From contig RFUD01000171.1 of assembly GCA_009923125.1 (NCBI GenBank), positions 1-5,965 on the forward strand: 5,965 bases of DNA. Reading direction: 5' to 3'. Shown here piece after piece: positions 1 to 5,965 of this stretch. The stretch comes from Planctomycetia bacterium (GTDB lineage Bacteria; Planctomycetota; Planctomycetia; Pirellulales; UBA1268). Position 1 is the stretch's first letter. Every line of letters starts with the position of its first letter. The position numbers were made by a program, and so were the translations under genes. The notes below the pieces were generated by a model that was given only the letters and a program-made list of their open reading frames with translations, searched no databases and was not told the origin of the DNA.

Positions 1-508
1 GGGCGATCGCCTCCGCGGCCTCCGCGGCGGTGCCGGTGAACGAATGCAGCACGACGGGAAACGTTCCGCCACCGAACGCCTCGCGGAGCATGTCGAGCAC
101 GTCGCGGAGACTGTCGCGGGTGTGCACGACCAGGGGCAGCCCGGCCTTCTGCGCGAGCCGCATGTGCCTGGCGAAGAAGTCTCGCTGCAGGTCGCGGGGG
201 GCCGTGTCCCGATACCAGTCGAGACCGGTCTCGCCCACGGCGTGGACCCGCCCTGAGGCGACGAGCCTCGTCACCCGATCCCACTCGTCGGGCTCCGCCT
301 CGTGCACGTCGTTCGGGTGGATGCCCGCGGCGCAGGCGATTCCCGGCTCACGACCGGCGAGATCGGCGGCGGCCTCGCTGTCGGCGGCGCGGGTGCCGAT
401 CACGGTCATCCCCGTGACCCCCGCGGCCCGGGCCCGCGCCAGGACGTCCGGCAGGTCGCCACCGAACCGCATCGGGTCGAGATGGCAATGGCTGTCGAAA
501 AATTCCAT
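1..508 (-). CDS. TatD-family metal-dependent hydrolase (putative DNase), 3' end cut by window edge
   Basis: This is the N-terminal 169 residues of a TatD-family hydrolase, a TIM-barrel fold of the amidohydrolase superfamily. Family members are cytoplasmic divalent-metal nucleases, several with 3'-5' exonuclease or DNase activity; despite the name they are not part of protein export. The family signatures appear in order. DSHCHLD at residues 5-11 holds the metal-binding HxH (His7, His9). GIHPN lies at 62-66, VGETGLDWYRD at 91-101 with metal-bridging Glu93, LPLVVHTRDS at 124-133 with His129, and VLHSFTG at 153-159 with His155. The family is usually about 260 residues, so roughly 90 residues are missing, including the expected catalytic Asp near the C-terminus. 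The ATG start is 2 bp after the stop of the preceding gene and lacks a clear Shine-Dalgarno, so translational coupling is likely. E. coli has three paralogues (TatD, YcfH, YjjV) and I cannot say which is closest, so no symbol is given. Confidence 0.95.
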   Translation of the reverse strand, partial: MEFFDSHCHLDPMRFGGDLPDVLARARAAGVTGMTVIGTRAADSEAAADLAGREPGIACAAGIHPNDVHEAEPDEWDRVTRLVASGRVHAVGETGLDWYRDTAPRDLQRDFFARHMRLAQKAGLPLVVHTRDSLRDVLDMLREAFGGGTFPVVLHSFTGTAAEAAEAIA

Positions 509-510
509 CG

Positions 511-945
511 TCAGCCGGCGGCGACCCGCGGCCGGGCCAGCGCCTGCTCCAGGGCGTCGATGTGGGTGCGGGTCGATGCGACCGCCTCGCGCAGCAGATC
601 GTCCGCCACCGGATCCGCGTCGCCGGCGCCGGCCAGCCCCTCCGCTTCGCCGACGAGAGATTTCAGGCCACCGATGATCCGCGGCAGGAGCATGCGCAGA
701 TCGAGGTCGTGGGTCGCGGTGAACTGGATCGGGTAGGCGGCACGAGGAACCTCGGCCCCCCGCTCCTCGAGCACGGCCCCCGCCCGCTCGAGGAGGCTGC
801 GGTGGTCGTCGGCCAGATCGGCGAGGGCCAGTTTGATCTCCTCCGCGCCCGGATAGCTCCAGATCCCGGCATCGGAGACGTACATCGCCAACGACGATCC
901 GAGCAGTGAGACGATCCGCGGGAGAGGGGCTGTGGTGTGTTGCAT
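511..945 (-). CDS. Uncharacterised 144-residue predicted helical protein
   Basis: I do not recognise a named family. The 144-residue product has no signal peptide and no convincing membrane segment; residues 9-21 are moderately hydrophobic but short. It appears mainly helical, with likely helices at about 9-22, 34-61, 80-103 and 111-138, which could pack as a small four-helix bundle. Acidic and His residues fall in or beside these helices (Glu35, Glu36, Asp46, Asp47, His48, His79, Asp80, His128). That loosely recalls ferritin-like or haemerythrin-like proteins, but the classical ExxH pairs are absent, so metal binding is only a guess. The YPIQFTATHDLDLRMLLP stretch (71-88) looks like the most family-specific part. 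The ATG is 10 bp after the nuoN stop with no clear Shine-Dalgarno, and Met21 is an alternative start. Codon use has the same strong G/C third-position bias as its neighbours, and the tight spacing on both sides supports a real, co-transcribed gene. Confidence 0.82.
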   Translation of the reverse strand: MQHTTAPLPRIVSLLGSSLAMYVSDAGIWSYPGAEEIKLALADLADDHRSLLERAGAVLEERGAEVPRAAYPIQFTATHDLDLRMLLPRIIGGLKSLVGEAEGLAGAGDADPVADDLLREAVASTRTHIDALEQALARPRVAAG

Positions 946-955
946 GGGATCGCGA

Positions 956-2614
956 TCAGGAAGCGAAAGCCCCCGCCAACTGGGCGGCCGCGTACAGCCC
1001 CGACCAGAACAGGCCGAGGGCCACGACGGGCAGCACGAGGGCCGTGACCACGGCGCCGGGCACCGACACGAGCGGGAAGGGGTCCGTCGCCCGTTCCTCC
1101 GACGGCGGATCGAACGTCATCACCTTCAGCACCCGCAGGTAGTAGAACAGGCTGATGACGGTGTTGAGGCCGCCGACGACGAGCAGCACGAGCATCAGGG
1201 GCCGCTCGGCCCCCGCCGCGATCGCCTCGACGAGGGACGAAAACACCAGGAACTTCGACACGAACCCGGCCAACGGCGGCAGGCCGATCAGGCTCACGAG
1301 CACCACCGCGGTGGCCACGACGATGCCCGGACTGGTCCGCACGAGCCCCGCGTAGGCCGAGATCTCCTCGCTCCGCAGGGTGTTGCGCAGCAACGCCACG
1401 ATGGCGAAGGCTCCCAGGTTCATGAACACGTAGGTGCCGAGGTAGAAGGCGACCGCCGTGACCGCGTCGCGGGCTCCCCCCGTCGTCGTCCCGGCCATCG
1501 CGATCGCCGCCGCCACCCCCATCATCAGATAGCCCGCATGGGCGACGGTGGAGTAGGCGAGCAACCGCTTCATGTTGGTCTGTCCGTAGGCGGCCAGATT
1601 GCCGAGGGTGCACGTGACGGCGGCCATGAGGGCCACGACATACACCATGAAGTGCCGGGTGTCGGCAAGCGCCGCCAGCGTCGGCGCGACCGCGTCACCG
1701 CCGGCCGGGATACCGAGGCTGCCGGCCGGGATACCCAGCGCGAACGTGACGCGGAGCAGGAGCGCGACCGCCGCCGCCTTGCTCGCCACCGAGAGAAACG
1801 CCCCCACCTCCGCTGCCGCACCCTCGAACACGTCGGGGCACCAGAAGTGGAACGGCACCGCCGAGAGCTTGAACGCCAGCCCGACGGCGAGCATCAGCCC
1901 CGCGAGCGACAGCACCATCACGCTGCCCCCCGCCCCGCCGGCGTGCCCGGCCCGCGCGAGTTCCGCAGCCATCGAGGGCAGGTGGCAGGTACCGAGCGTG
2001 CCCGCCAACAGGCTCAACCCGTAGAGCATGATTCCCGCGGCGCCGGCACCGTACACCGCGTACTTGAGGGCCGCCTCCGAACTGGCCTTCCGGCCCTTGA
2101 GCAGGCCTGCGAGGGCGTACGACGGGACGCTGGCCATTTCCACGGCCATGAACAGCATCAGCAGATGATTGGCCGACGCCATGAGGCACATGCCCAAGGT
2201 CGCTCCGAGTACGAGCGTGTAGAAGTCCGCACCGTCCTCCCGGTCCGGAATGCCCGAGACCCGCGTGAACACGATGTACAGGGCGAGGAAGCCCAGCAGC
2301 AGCAGCCGCAGGTACGCGGTGAGCGAGTCATAGACCAGCAGGCCGGTGAACAGTTCCCGGCGGCCGGACAGCGGATCGCCGCCCGCCGGCAACGACTGGA
2401 AGTCGCTCCACGCGTACCACAGGCCGAACGCGACTCCACCGAGCGCCACGAGCGCCGAATCGGCGTGCCGCAGGACGGGTAGCATCCGGCAGAGCAGCAG
2501 CAGGACGATCGTCGCCGCCAGGCAGAGCTCCGGCCGGAACAGCGGCGCCGACACGTCGAGGGTGTTCGCCAGCGTCTCGGAGATGAGGGTTCCCAGGTTC
2601 ATGGCCAGGTTCAC
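956..2614 (-). CDS. nuoN: NADH-quinone oxidoreductase subunit N (complex I, antiporter-like)
   Basis: NuoN is one of three antiporter-like subunits of the complex I membrane arm, lies nearest the hydrophilic arm, and takes part in proton pumping coupled to quinone reduction. The 552-residue product is a polytopic membrane protein with the expected buried charges: Glu159 in AVEMASVPSYAL (E. coli Glu133), Lys249 in FKLSAVPFHFW (Lys217), Lys279 in SVASKAAA (Lys247), and Lys454 in GFVSKFLVF (Lys395). NMKRLLAYSTVAHAGYLMMG at 347-366 is typical of the proton_antipo_M family. Length slightly exceeds the roughly 485 residues of E. coli, partly through the loop at 292-320, which holds a short tandem repeat. 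The frame stays open to an ATG at 2665, overlapping nuoM by 32 bp. I prefer GTG at 2614, because AGGAG sits 8 nt upstream and it begins after the nuoM stop. A second possible start is the ATG at 2602. Confidence 0.97.
   Translation of the reverse strand: MNLAMNLGTLISETLANTLDVSAPLFRPELCLAATIVLLLLCRMLPVLRHADSALVALGGVAFGLWYAWSDFQSLPAGGDPLSGRRELFTGLLVYDSLTAYLRLLLLGFLALYIVFTRVSGIPDREDGADFYTLVLGATLGMCLMASANHLLMLFMAVEMASVPSYALAGLLKGRKASSEAALKYAVYGAGAAGIMLYGLSLLAGTLGTCHLPSMAAELARAGHAGGAGGSVMVLSLAGLMLAVGLAFKLSAVPFHFWCPDVFEGAAAEVGAFLSVASKAAAVALLLRVTFALGIPAGSLGIPAGGDAVAPTLAALADTRHFMVYVVALMAAVTCTLGNLAAYGQTNMKRLLAYSTVAHAGYLMMGVAAAIAMAGTTTGGARDAVTAVAFYLGTYVFMNLGAFAIVALLRNTLRSEEISAYAGLVRTSPGIVVATAVVLVSLIGLPPLAGFVSKFLVFSSLVEAIAAGAERPLMLVLLVVGGLNTVISLFYYLRVLKVMTFDPPSEERATDPFPLVSVPGAVVTALVLPVVALGLFWSGLYAAAQLAGAFAS
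1697..1738 (-). repeat. Two-copy 21-bp in-frame tandem repeat inside nuoN
   Basis: Two adjacent 21-bp units encode LGIPAGS and LGIPAGG (NuoN residues 293-306). A 15-bp core is identical in both copies (1700-1714 and 1721-1735). The period is exactly seven codons, so the frame is kept. It lies in a loop between predicted membrane helices, away from the conserved Lys and Glu residues, and probably arose by replication slippage. Confidence 0.85.
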
Positions 2615-2622
2615 GGAGGACA

Positions 2623-2627
2623 CTCCT
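2623..2627 (-). promoter_or_regulatory. Shine-Dalgarno sequence of nuoN
   Basis: AGGAG on the minus strand lies 8 nt upstream of the GTG at 2614 and inside the 19-bp nuoM-nuoN gap. It is the clearest ribosome binding site in the window and decides the nuoN start: the in-frame ATG at 2665 lies upstream of it, and the in-frame ATG at 2602 is 20 nt away. The bases GGAG and CTCC flanking TGTC here (2615-2626) can pair as a small 4-bp hairpin that would cover the site. Confidence 0.7.
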
Positions 2628-2633
2628 GCGACA

Positions 2634-4424
2634 TCAGCGGGCGGCGGCAGCTGGAGCGGCGGCACTCGCCACGGCAGGCGGCGCGGGGGCGTCGTGGACG
2701 CGTCGGGTCCAGTCCGCGAGCGTCTCCACCTGCCGATTGACCGAGGGCGTCACGTAGTTGAACAGGATCTGCGGCGCCACGCCGAACAGGATCGCGAAGA
2801 ACACCAGCGGCGTCGCGATCGCGAGCTCGCGGGGCGTGATCGCAGTGAGGTGATCGCCGTGCGGACCCTTGTACTCCGCCCCCAGGTACACCCGCTGGAT
2901 CGCCCACAGGATGTACGCGGCGGTCAGGATCACCGTGAAGGCGGAGACCACGGCCAGCACGCGGCTGTAGTTCCAACTGGAGAGCGTGACCAGCACTTCC
3001 CCGATGAAACCGCACAGACCGGGGAGTCCCAGGCCGGCGAAGAACACCGCCACCGCGAGCCCGCTGTACACCGGCATGCGGTTGAAGATGCCGCCGAACT
3101 CCTCGAGATTGCGGTGGTGCACCCTGTCGTAGAGCACGCCCACCATGAAGAACATGCCGGCCGAAGAGATGCCGTGGGCGAGCATTTGGAACATCGCGCC
3201 GTTGACTCCCTGCGCCCACGCGTCCCACCGATACTCGTGGCCCGCCACGGCGCTCCACACGCCGAGGCCCAGCATCACGTAGCCCATGTGGCTCACCGAG
3301 CTGTACGCGACCATGCGCTTGAAGTCCTTTTGTGCCAGGGCGGCAAAGGCGCCATACACCATCGACACGACGCCCAGCCCGCACACGAGCCACGCGAAGT
3401 CGAGCCCCGCACCGGGGCAGACGGGATAGCAGATCCGCAGGATCCCGTAGCCGCCGAGCTTGAGCAGCACCCCGGCGAGAATCATCGAGATCGGCGTCGG
3501 AGCCTCGACGTGGGCGTCGGGGAGCCAGGTATGGACCGGCACCACCGGCACCTTGATCACGAACCCGACGAGGAGCAGCAGAAACGCCCACTTCTCCAGG
3601 CTCATGCCCCACAACTGCGTGGCCGCGAACGGCGAGGCGGGCAACTGGCCGATCTGCGCCAGCGCCAGCAGGTTGAACGTGTGCAGCGGGGCCTTGGCGT
3701 CCTTGATGGCCCGCACCGCGTCGGCCTGGGCAGCCGCATCGAGCCCGGGACTCACGACGTGGCTCGCGATCAACTGCTCGGGGGACAGTTGACGCAGGTC
3801 GCTCGTGAAATACAGCATCAGGATCGCCAGCAGCATCAGGACGCTGCCCAGCAACGTGTACAGGAAGAACTTGATCGCCGCGTACTCCCGCCGCGGCCCG
3901 CCCCAGATGCCGATGAGGAAATACATCGGCAGCAGCATCACCTCCCAGAACACGTAGAACAGGAAGAAGTCGAGCGACACGAACACGCCGAGCATGCCCG
4001 TCACGAGCAGCAGAAAGAGGATGTGGTAGGCCTTCACGTGCTTCGTGATCGGCCAGCTCGCCGCCGCCGCCAGCATCGACAGGAACGTGGTGAGCACGAC
4101 GAGCGGGAGACTGATGCCGTCCACGCCCAGCAGGTACTCGATCCCGAAGGCCTTGATCCACGGCAGCTTGACGACGGCCTGCATGCCCGGCTCACCGAGA
4201 CGGAACTGCGCCGGCCCGGCCGCCCCGAACAGCTGCGGCCACGCCATCCACAGCGACAGCACGAACACGACCGCGGTCGTGAGGAGCGTCGTCCAACGAA
4301 TGAATTCCTCGCGGGCCTTGGGCACGATCGGCAGTGAGAGAAACGCCGCCACGAGCGCCGGCAGGAACACGATCGCCGTCAGGGGCCAGAGGGCGGGCTG
4401 CACGAGGGAGGCTGCTGGGTCCAT
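2634..4424 (-). CDS. nuoM: NADH-quinone oxidoreductase subunit M (complex I, antiporter-like)
   Basis: NuoM is the middle antiporter-like subunit of the complex I membrane arm and forms one of its proton channels. The complete 596-residue product is a multi-helix membrane protein. Visible key residues are Glu161 in FYVFWEVMLLPMYF (E. coli Glu144), Lys291 in VIKVPVVPVHTWLPDAHVEA (Lys234), Lys322 in LLKLGGYG (Lys265), His417 in LAHGISSAG, and Glu476 in GFIGEVLV (Glu407). DFKRMVAYSSVSHMGYVMLG at 367-386 is the family signature. It is longer than the roughly 510 residues of E. coli, mainly through an enlarged polar loop at about 207-275 and an Ala/Pro-rich tail at 579-596. The ATG is 48 bp after the nuoL stop. 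Only a weak GGA lies upstream at suitable spacing, but the N-terminus runs directly into the first predicted membrane helix, as expected. nuoN follows after 19 bp. Confidence 0.98.
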   Translation of the reverse strand: MDPAASLVQPALWPLTAIVFLPALVAAFLSLPIVPKAREEFIRWTTLLTTAVVFVLSLWMAWPQLFGAAGPAQFRLGEPGMQAVVKLPWIKAFGIEYLLGVDGISLPLVVLTTFLSMLAAAASWPITKHVKAYHILFLLLVTGMLGVFVSLDFFLFYVFWEVMLLPMYFLIGIWGGPRREYAAIKFFLYTLLGSVLMLLAILMLYFTSDLRQLSPEQLIASHVVSPGLDAAAQADAVRAIKDAKAPLHTFNLLALAQIGQLPASPFAATQLWGMSLEKWAFLLLLVGFVIKVPVVPVHTWLPDAHVEAPTPISMILAGVLLKLGGYGILRICYPVCPGAGLDFAWLVCGLGVVSMVYGAFAALAQKDFKRMVAYSSVSHMGYVMLGLGVWSAVAGHEYRWDAWAQGVNGAMFQMLAHGISSAGMFFMVGVLYDRVHHRNLEEFGGIFNRMPVYSGLAVAVFFAGLGLPGLCGFIGEVLVTLSSWNYSRVLAVVSAFTVILTAAYILWAIQRVYLGAEYKGPHGDHLTAITPRELAIATPLVFFAILFGVAPQILFNYVTPSVNRQVETLADWTRRVHDAPAPPAVASAAAPAAAAR

Positions 4425-4472
4425 GGGAAAATCCGCGTCGGGGAGGTTGCTCGGGGGTCGAAGGGGTGACGG

Positions 4473-5965
4473 TCAGCCGGCCATCGTCGTCCGGAACAGG
4501 AGGCTCGCCAGGACGAACAGGGCGACGGTGCCGACCACGATGAACATCACGTACTGCCGCAGATGGCCGGTCTGAAGTTTCTTGAGCTCGAGGCCCGCGC
4601 TCCACGTCGCGCGGGCGGTCGCATTCACGAGACCGTCGACGATCGTGCGGTCGATCCAGGCGTCGATCCCCGCGAGTTGCCGGGCCCCCCAGGCGAGCCC
4701 GTCGATGATCCGGTCGATCACGCCGCGGTCGGTGCCGCTGGCGAGCTTCGCGATGCCCAACGCGGGCACGACGAACAAGGCATGGTAGAGCTCGTCGAAG
4801 TACCACCGGCCGGCGAGAAACGCGTACACCGGCCGGAACATCGCGGCCACCACGGCCGGAGAGACGACCTTCAGGAGATACATCAACGCGGCCAGGACGA
4901 CGCCCGCGAGCGCCGTCGAGAACGCCGTCAGCGTCGCCGTGACGTGGACGGCCCCCTCGTGGCTCTCATGTTCCGCAGGGATCACCAGATTGCCGAACGC
5001 GAACCCGCCGGACATCCCTTCGGCGGTGCCGATGGGCCGCGCCTGCTCGAGCAGGTTCGGAAGGCTGAAACCGCCCGGCAGCGTCCACCCGGCGACCACG
5101 GCGAGCACCGAGAGCGCGACCAACGGCGCCACCATCACCGGGGGCGATTCGTGGGCGTGCTCGGCGATGTGGTGGTCCCGCGGCTCTCCCGCGAACGTCA
5201 TGAACCACAGCCTGAACATGTAGAAGGCCGTGAGGAACGCCCCGCCCGCCACCGCCAGAAACAGGATCGAGTGCGCCGGATTCGCCCGGGAGAACGACAG
5301 CGCCTGGGCCAGGATCGCGTCTTTCGAGTAGTACCCGGAGAGCCCGATGACGAACGGCACGCCCGCCCCGATGATCGCCAGGCACCCGACGAGCATGGTG
5401 CCGGCCGTCCAGGGCATGGTCCGGGCGAGCCCCCCCATCTTGCGCATGTCGTTGGTGTGGCACGCGTGGATCACCGAGCCGGAGCAGAGGAACAGCAGGC
5501 TCTTGAAAAAGGCGTGCGTCACGAGGTGGAACAGCCCGGCCGACCATCCGCCGACGCCGAGGGCCAGCATCATGTAGCCGAGTTGGCTGACGGTGGAGTA
5601 CGCGAGCACCCGCTTGATGTCGTTGGCGACCAGCGCGATCGTGGCCGCGATGAACAGCGTGATCGCCCCGACGTAGGCGATCACCAGCAACACGTCGGGC
5701 GTCAGCACGGGATAGAAGCGGCCCACGAGATACACCCCAGCGGCGACCATCGTCGCCGAATGCACGAGCGCCGACACGGGCGTGGGGCCTTCCATCGCGT
5801 CGGGAAGCCACACGAAGAGCGGAAACTGCGCGCTCTTGCCGACGCAGCCGCAGAAGATGCCGACGCCGGCCACGAACAAGAGCCAGCGGCCGAGCCCCGC
5901 GCTCCGCCACTGGTCGATCCTGCCGGCGACCTCGGCGGCGGGCGTCTTCGCCACCTCCCCTGCGG
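4473..5965 (-). CDS. nuoL: NADH-quinone oxidoreductase subunit L (complex I, antiporter-like), 5' end cut by window edge
   Basis: NuoL is the distal antiporter-like subunit of complex I and carries the long lateral helix along the membrane arm. The window holds about 497 C-terminal residues. The frame is open to the edge. A GTG at 5954 is not the true start, because conserved NuoL sequence upstream is missing: the first motif, CVGKSAQFPLFVWLPDAMEG, holds the equivalent of E. coli Lys229, only 40 codons in. Counting from that GTG, other family residues are His65 (SALVHSATM; E. coli His254), His143, His147 and Lys151 (FHLVTHAFFKSLLF; Lys342), and Lys211-Asp212 (GYYSKDAIL; Lys399-Asp400). The usual RDHHIAEHAHESP loop follows at 259-271. 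The C-terminal region from about 400, ending in a last membrane segment at 468-487, matches the lateral helix plus final transmembrane helix. About 190 residues or more are missing. nuoM follows after a 48-bp gap without a terminator. Confidence 0.97.
   Translation of the reverse strand, partial: AGEVAKTPAAEVAGRIDQWRSAGLGRWLLFVAGVGIFCGCVGKSAQFPLFVWLPDAMEGPTPVSALVHSATMVAAGVYLVGRFYPVLTPDVLLVIAYVGAITLFIAATIALVANDIKRVLAYSTVSQLGYMMLALGVGGWSAGLFHLVTHAFFKSLLFLCSGSVIHACHTNDMRKMGGLARTMPWTAGTMLVGCLAIIGAGVPFVIGLSGYYSKDAILAQALSFSRANPAHSILFLAVAGGAFLTAFYMFRLWFMTFAGEPRDHHIAEHAHESPPVMVAPLVALSVLAVVAGWTLPGGFSLPNLLEQARPIGTAEGMSGGFAFGNLVIPAEHESHEGAVHVTATLTAFSTALAGVVLAALMYLLKVVSPAVVAAMFRPVYAFLAGRWYFDELYHALFVVPALGIAKLASGTDRGVIDRIIDGLAWGARQLAGIDAWIDRTIVDGLVNATARATWSAGLELKKLQTGHLRQYVMFIVVGTVALFVLASLLFRTTMAG

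Noticed and set aside
30..736. Overlapping plus-strand frames opposite the TatD gene and the 144-residue gene
   Set aside because: The minus strand carries unmistakable TatD motifs in order; the plus-strand products are Ser/Arg/Pro-rich with no recognisable pattern.
663..1613. A 316-codon minus-strand frame overlapping nuoN and the 144-residue gene
   Set aside because: It is an out-of-frame reading of nuoN; the product is Arg/Gly-rich and lacks the conserved residues.
932..2482. A 516-codon open frame on the plus strand opposite nuoN
   Set aside because: Same reasoning: low-complexity Arg/His/Gln/Glu product, no family motif, wholly antisense to a clear nuoN.
2346..4337. A 663-codon open frame on the plus strand opposite nuoM and the start of nuoN
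   Set aside because: It is the antisense of strongly conserved nuoM. Its translation is packed with His, Arg, Gln and Glu without domain structure, as expected opposite a GC-rich membrane-protein gene.
4425..4472. The 48-bp nuoL-nuoM gap as a promoter or terminator
   Set aside because: No stem followed by a T-run and no recognisable -35/-10 pair was seen; it looks like a plain spacer within the operon.
5142..5180. His-rich stretch in NuoL (RDHHIAEHAHESP) as a special metal site
   Set aside because: Similar His-rich loops at this place are common in bacterial NuoL, so it is not distinctive.
5952..5954. GTG at 5954 with an adjacent GGGGAGG as the start of nuoL
   Set aside because: The purine run touches the codon, leaving no spacing, and about 190 conserved N-terminal NuoL residues would be lost. 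The frame continues past the window edge.
1..5965. A novel defence, mobile or biosynthetic system
   Set aside because: No transposase, integrase, repeat array, toxin-antitoxin pair, nuclease-helicase module or biosynthetic gene is present. The content is core respiration plus a housekeeping hydrolase and one small unknown gene.

Overview
The window is a GC-rich stretch (roughly two thirds G+C by eye) in which every convincing gene lies on the minus strand. Read in the direction of transcription, from high to low coordinates, it holds the 3' part of nuoL, all of nuoM, all of nuoN, a short gene I cannot assign to a family, and the 5' part of a TatD-family metal-dependent hydrolase. It is the distal end of a respiratory complex I (NADH:quinone oxidoreductase) operon in the common L-M-N order, running into two housekeeping-type genes. 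The gaps are 48, 19, 10 and 2 bp, with no terminator-like hairpin, so all five genes are probably on one transcript.

The sequence alone does not fix the host. High G+C, GTG start codons, weak Shine-Dalgarno sequences at most starts, and the general look of the Nuo proteins and the small protein suggest a planctomycete-like environmental bacterium. This is an impression from remembered sequences, not a search result.

Layout: 4473-5965 is nuoL, cut at its 5' end by the window edge. 2634-4424 is nuoM, complete. 956-2614 is nuoN, complete, with a GTG start chosen from a clear AGGAG. 511-945 is an uncharacterised, probably helical soluble protein of 144 residues. 1-508 is the TatD-family gene, cut at its 3' end. 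No intergenic stretch exceeds 48 bp.

NuoL, NuoM and NuoN are the three antiporter-like subunits of the complex I membrane arm. Each is expected to move one proton per catalytic cycle, and the membrane-buried Lys/Glu/His residues needed for this are visible in all three wherever the sequence is complete. Nothing looks broken or recently acquired, and I see no mobile element, CRISPR array, RNA gene or novel system. The points most worth a second look are the unassigned gene between nuoN and the TatD gene, the nuoN start region, a 21-bp tandem repeat inside nuoN, and a frequent GATC-centred palindrome.
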